DNA of 7,438 nt from contig DDED01000084.1 of assembly GCA_002336035.1 (NCBI GenBank), forward strand, positions 2,432 through 9,869. The letters run 5' to 3'. The stretch comes from Cellvibrionales bacterium UBA1963. GTDB taxonomy: Bacteria; Pseudomonadota; Gammaproteobacteria; Pseudomonadales; UBA7434. The notes under the pieces are model-generated. The model worked only from the letters and a program-made list of their open reading frames with translations. It searched no databases and was not told the DNA's origin. A program made the translations under genes and the position numbers. Shown here piece by piece: positions 5,816 through 7,438 of the stretch (within the stretch, counting starts at the first letter, position 1; every line of letters starts with the position of its first letter).

Positions 5816-7239
5816 CAACAAGGCCTTGCACGCAAGTTACGTCTATTCCCTATCACAGCAATAGCTGCGATTACTTTGAGCGTATTCGTCATCTTGACTT
5901 GCCGATCTTACTGGATAGCAACGCAAACGCCACCAACGGCCGCTTTGATATCATTGCAGCCCAGCCGGTGGCTGTGCTTAGCTCTTGGCTCAGAGAAGAT
6001 TTCAGCTCAATAGCTAATCGTGATTCTATTGAGTACATCCATCTTTCAGAGGCATATTTTAATGCCCATGGCTTTGAGCTCATTAATGAAACACTTAATC
6101 GATATACCACCAAAAATAGCTGCCATGAACACAGCCCTTTTGTATCGGGGGCGATTGGCGTCTTTAGTTATGATTTTGGTATGCCCCTAAATGCAATAAA
6201 AGCACCAGAGCAAAAACCGTCCTGGCCGAGTCTTATTATTGGTATCTACCAATGGGCCATTGTTCAAGATCATCAGCAGCAATTGGCATGGCTATTGGCT
6301 GATCCAAAATGCAGCAGCGATAGAGTGAAGACACTTCTTACCGTACTTAACAAGCGCACAAGATCTCAAGAGATCCAGCTGTTAACACTCACCTCAGAGT
6401 GGCATGTTAATGGAAACAAAGACGCCTACAGCCAATTATTTGAAAAGACCAAAGACTTTATTAACGCGGGTGATTGCTACCAAATAAATTTTGCCCAACA
6501 ATTTTCTGCCCATTATGATGGCGACCCGTGGCAAGCTTATCGCCAGCTAAGAACGGTTTCACCGACACCTTTTGCCGTGTACTTTGAGCTACCGCATTCA
6601 GCATTAGCCAGCTTATCACCAGAAAGGTTTATCCAAGTAAATGAAACAACCGTGAAAACCCAGCCCATTAAAGGGACTAGAAAAAGAGCCAACAATAGCC
6701 TCGAAGATGCAACACTTATGGCTGAACTCAGTGGTTCTGAAAAAGATCGTGCAGAGAATTTAATGATCGTTGATTTAATGCGAAATGATCTTGGTAAGTC
6801 CTGCGTATTGGGTAGCGTCAAAGTTCCATCATTATTTCAAATAGAAACTCATCCCAATGTTCACCATATGGTCAGCACCGTCGAAGGTCAATTGACCCGG
6901 AGCGACACAATTGACTCGCTTACACTTCTGCTTAACACCCTTCCAGGAGGCTCAGTTACTGGCGCACCCAAGCGAAGATCAATGGAGATCATCGACCAGC
7001 TTGAGAACTTTTCTCGCTCAATTTATTGTGGGTCCGTAGCTTACATTAATAATTCAGGAGACATGGATTCAAATATACTGATACGCAGCCTGCTCTTTTC
7101 AGAAGACCAAAAAAGGCATTTTGGGCAAGTTAATTGCTGGGGCGGAGGCGGAATAGTTGCAGACTCTGAGGTTGAAGCTGAATACCAAGAGAGCCTCCAA
7201 AAAATCAATAATTTATTAACTGCTTTGGCGTCAAACTAA
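5812..7239 (+). CDS. pabB: Aminodeoxychorismate synthase component I
   Basis: This 475-residue cytoplasmic enzyme should convert chorismate and ammonia, supplied by the glutaminase PabA, to 4-amino-4-deoxychorismate, the precursor of p-aminobenzoate and folate. PabA is not in the window. The N-terminal part has GRFDIIAAQP (about 43-52). The chorismate-binding part has NAGDCYQINFAQQF (218-231), PIKGTRKR (285-292), KDRAENLMIVDLMRNDLGK (311-329), PGGSVTGAPK (378-387) and YCGSVAY (405-411), then WGGGGIVADSEVEAEYQE near the end. Lys287 in PIKGT is the residue that marks PabB; anthranilate synthase TrpE has PIAGT there. The length is that of a stand-alone component I, with no fused glutaminase or lyase domain. 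The ATG at 5812 is the only ATG, GTG or TTG start before the in-frame stop near 5704, yet the bases before it (GGCTTTTCGCT) show no ribosome site. It is divergent from the carboxylase cluster and ends 24 bp from the convergent thrH-like gene. Confidence 0.95.
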   Translation: MTTRPCTQVTSIPYHSNSCDYFERIRHLDLPILLDSNANATNGRFDIIAAQPVAVLSSWLREDFSSIANRDSIEYIHLSEAYFNAHGFELINETLNRYTTKNSCHEHSPFVSGAIGVFSYDFGMPLNAIKAPEQKPSWPSLIIGIYQWAIVQDHQQQLAWLLADPKCSSDRVKTLLTVLNKRTRSQEIQLLTLTSEWHVNGNKDAYSQLFEKTKDFINAGDCYQINFAQQFSAHYDGDPWQAYRQLRTVSPTPFAVYFELPHSALASLSPERFIQVNETTVKTQPIKGTRKRANNSLEDATLMAELSGSEKDRAENLMIVDLMRNDLGKSCVLGSVKVPSLFQIETHPNVHHMVSTVEGQLTRSDTIDSLTLLLNTLPGGSVTGAPKRRSMEIIDQLENFSRSIYCGSVAYINNSGDMDSNILIRSLLFSEDQKRHFGQVNCWGGGGIVADSEVEAEYQESLQKINNLLTALASN

Positions 7240-7263
7240 ACCGAAGACGTTAATAAAATTCAA

Positions 7264-7438
7264 TCACAGCGACAAATCTCTCTCGCTGGCATCTAAAAAA
7301 GCTTGCTTCAAATCAGCGAACGTATCGACAGATTTGAACTGTGGGAATTCATCTTTAACATTTTGAGGCGCATGAAATAAAATACCGACTTCCGCCTCAG
7401 CCAACATCGTCGTATCGTTGTATGAATCACCGGCAGCA
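7264..7438 (-). CDS. thrH: ThrH-type phosphoserine phosphatase/homoserine phosphotransferase, C-terminal part (cut by window edge)
   Basis: The last 57 codons of a minus-strand gene are present, ending in TGA at 7266-7264. The peptide begins AAGDSYNDTTMLAEAEVGIL, continues FHAPQNVKDEFPQFKSVDTF and ends in DASERDLSL. GDSYNDTTML is motif IV of HAD-superfamily phosphatases, with the Mg-binding Asp pair, and the FHAP.NV..EFPQF stretch is what I know from ThrH of Pseudomonas aeruginosa. That enzyme dephosphorylates phosphoserine and can pass the phosphate to homoserine, linking serine and threonine synthesis. Roughly 150 N-terminal residues, including the nucleophile Asp motif, lie outside the window, so activity cannot be judged. 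The gene converges on pabB; I recall the same neighbour pair in Pseudomonas. A plain SerB-type phosphatase is the main alternative, but the tail fits ThrH better. Confidence 0.85.
   Translation of the reverse strand, partial: AAGDSYNDTTMLAEAEVGILFHAPQNVKDEFPQFKSVDTFADLKQAFLDASERDLSL

Overview
The window looks like chromosomal DNA from a gammaproteobacterium of moderate to low GC content, possibly a marine, Oceanospirillales- or Pseudomonas-related lineage. The placement rests on three things. The biotin carboxylase is of a divergent type I associate with gammaproteobacteria. pabB lies next to thrH, a neighbourhood I recall from Pseudomonas. The proteins have the usual proteobacterial character. 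The genus cannot be fixed from this sequence. I see no insertion sequence, phage gene, tRNA, rRNA or CRISPR array.

The left part (about 1-5348) is a three-gene cluster on the minus strand. In transcription order it holds the carboxyltransferase (beta) subunit of an acyl-CoA carboxylase, the biotin carboxylase/biotin carrier (alpha) subunit of the same enzyme, and the N-terminal 201 codons of methylmalonyl-CoA mutase, which runs off the left edge. Together these fit the methylmalonyl route: propionyl-CoA is carboxylated to methylmalonyl-CoA and then isomerised to succinyl-CoA, so odd-chain fatty acids, branched amino acids or propionate can feed the TCA cycle. No epimerase is in the window. 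The carboxylase is divergent: its biotin carboxylase domain is enlarged by insertions, the linker to the biotin domain is unusual, there is a tail after the biotin domain, and the usual acyl-specificity position of the beta subunit is alanine.

A 463-bp AT-rich divergent intergenic region (5349-5811) follows. It holds only candidate promoters, a pair of short direct repeats, a small hairpin and a 23-codon ORF that overlaps the pabB start. To its right on the plus strand is pabB (5812-7239), aminodeoxychorismate synthase component I for folate synthesis. It converges, across 24 bp, on the 3' end of a minus-strand thrH-like HAD phosphatase gene (7264-7438) that is cut by the right edge.

I find no wholly new biological system here. 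The points most worth a second look are the atypical carboxylase, its uncertain acyl specificity, and the way pabB translation starts without a visible ribosome binding site.
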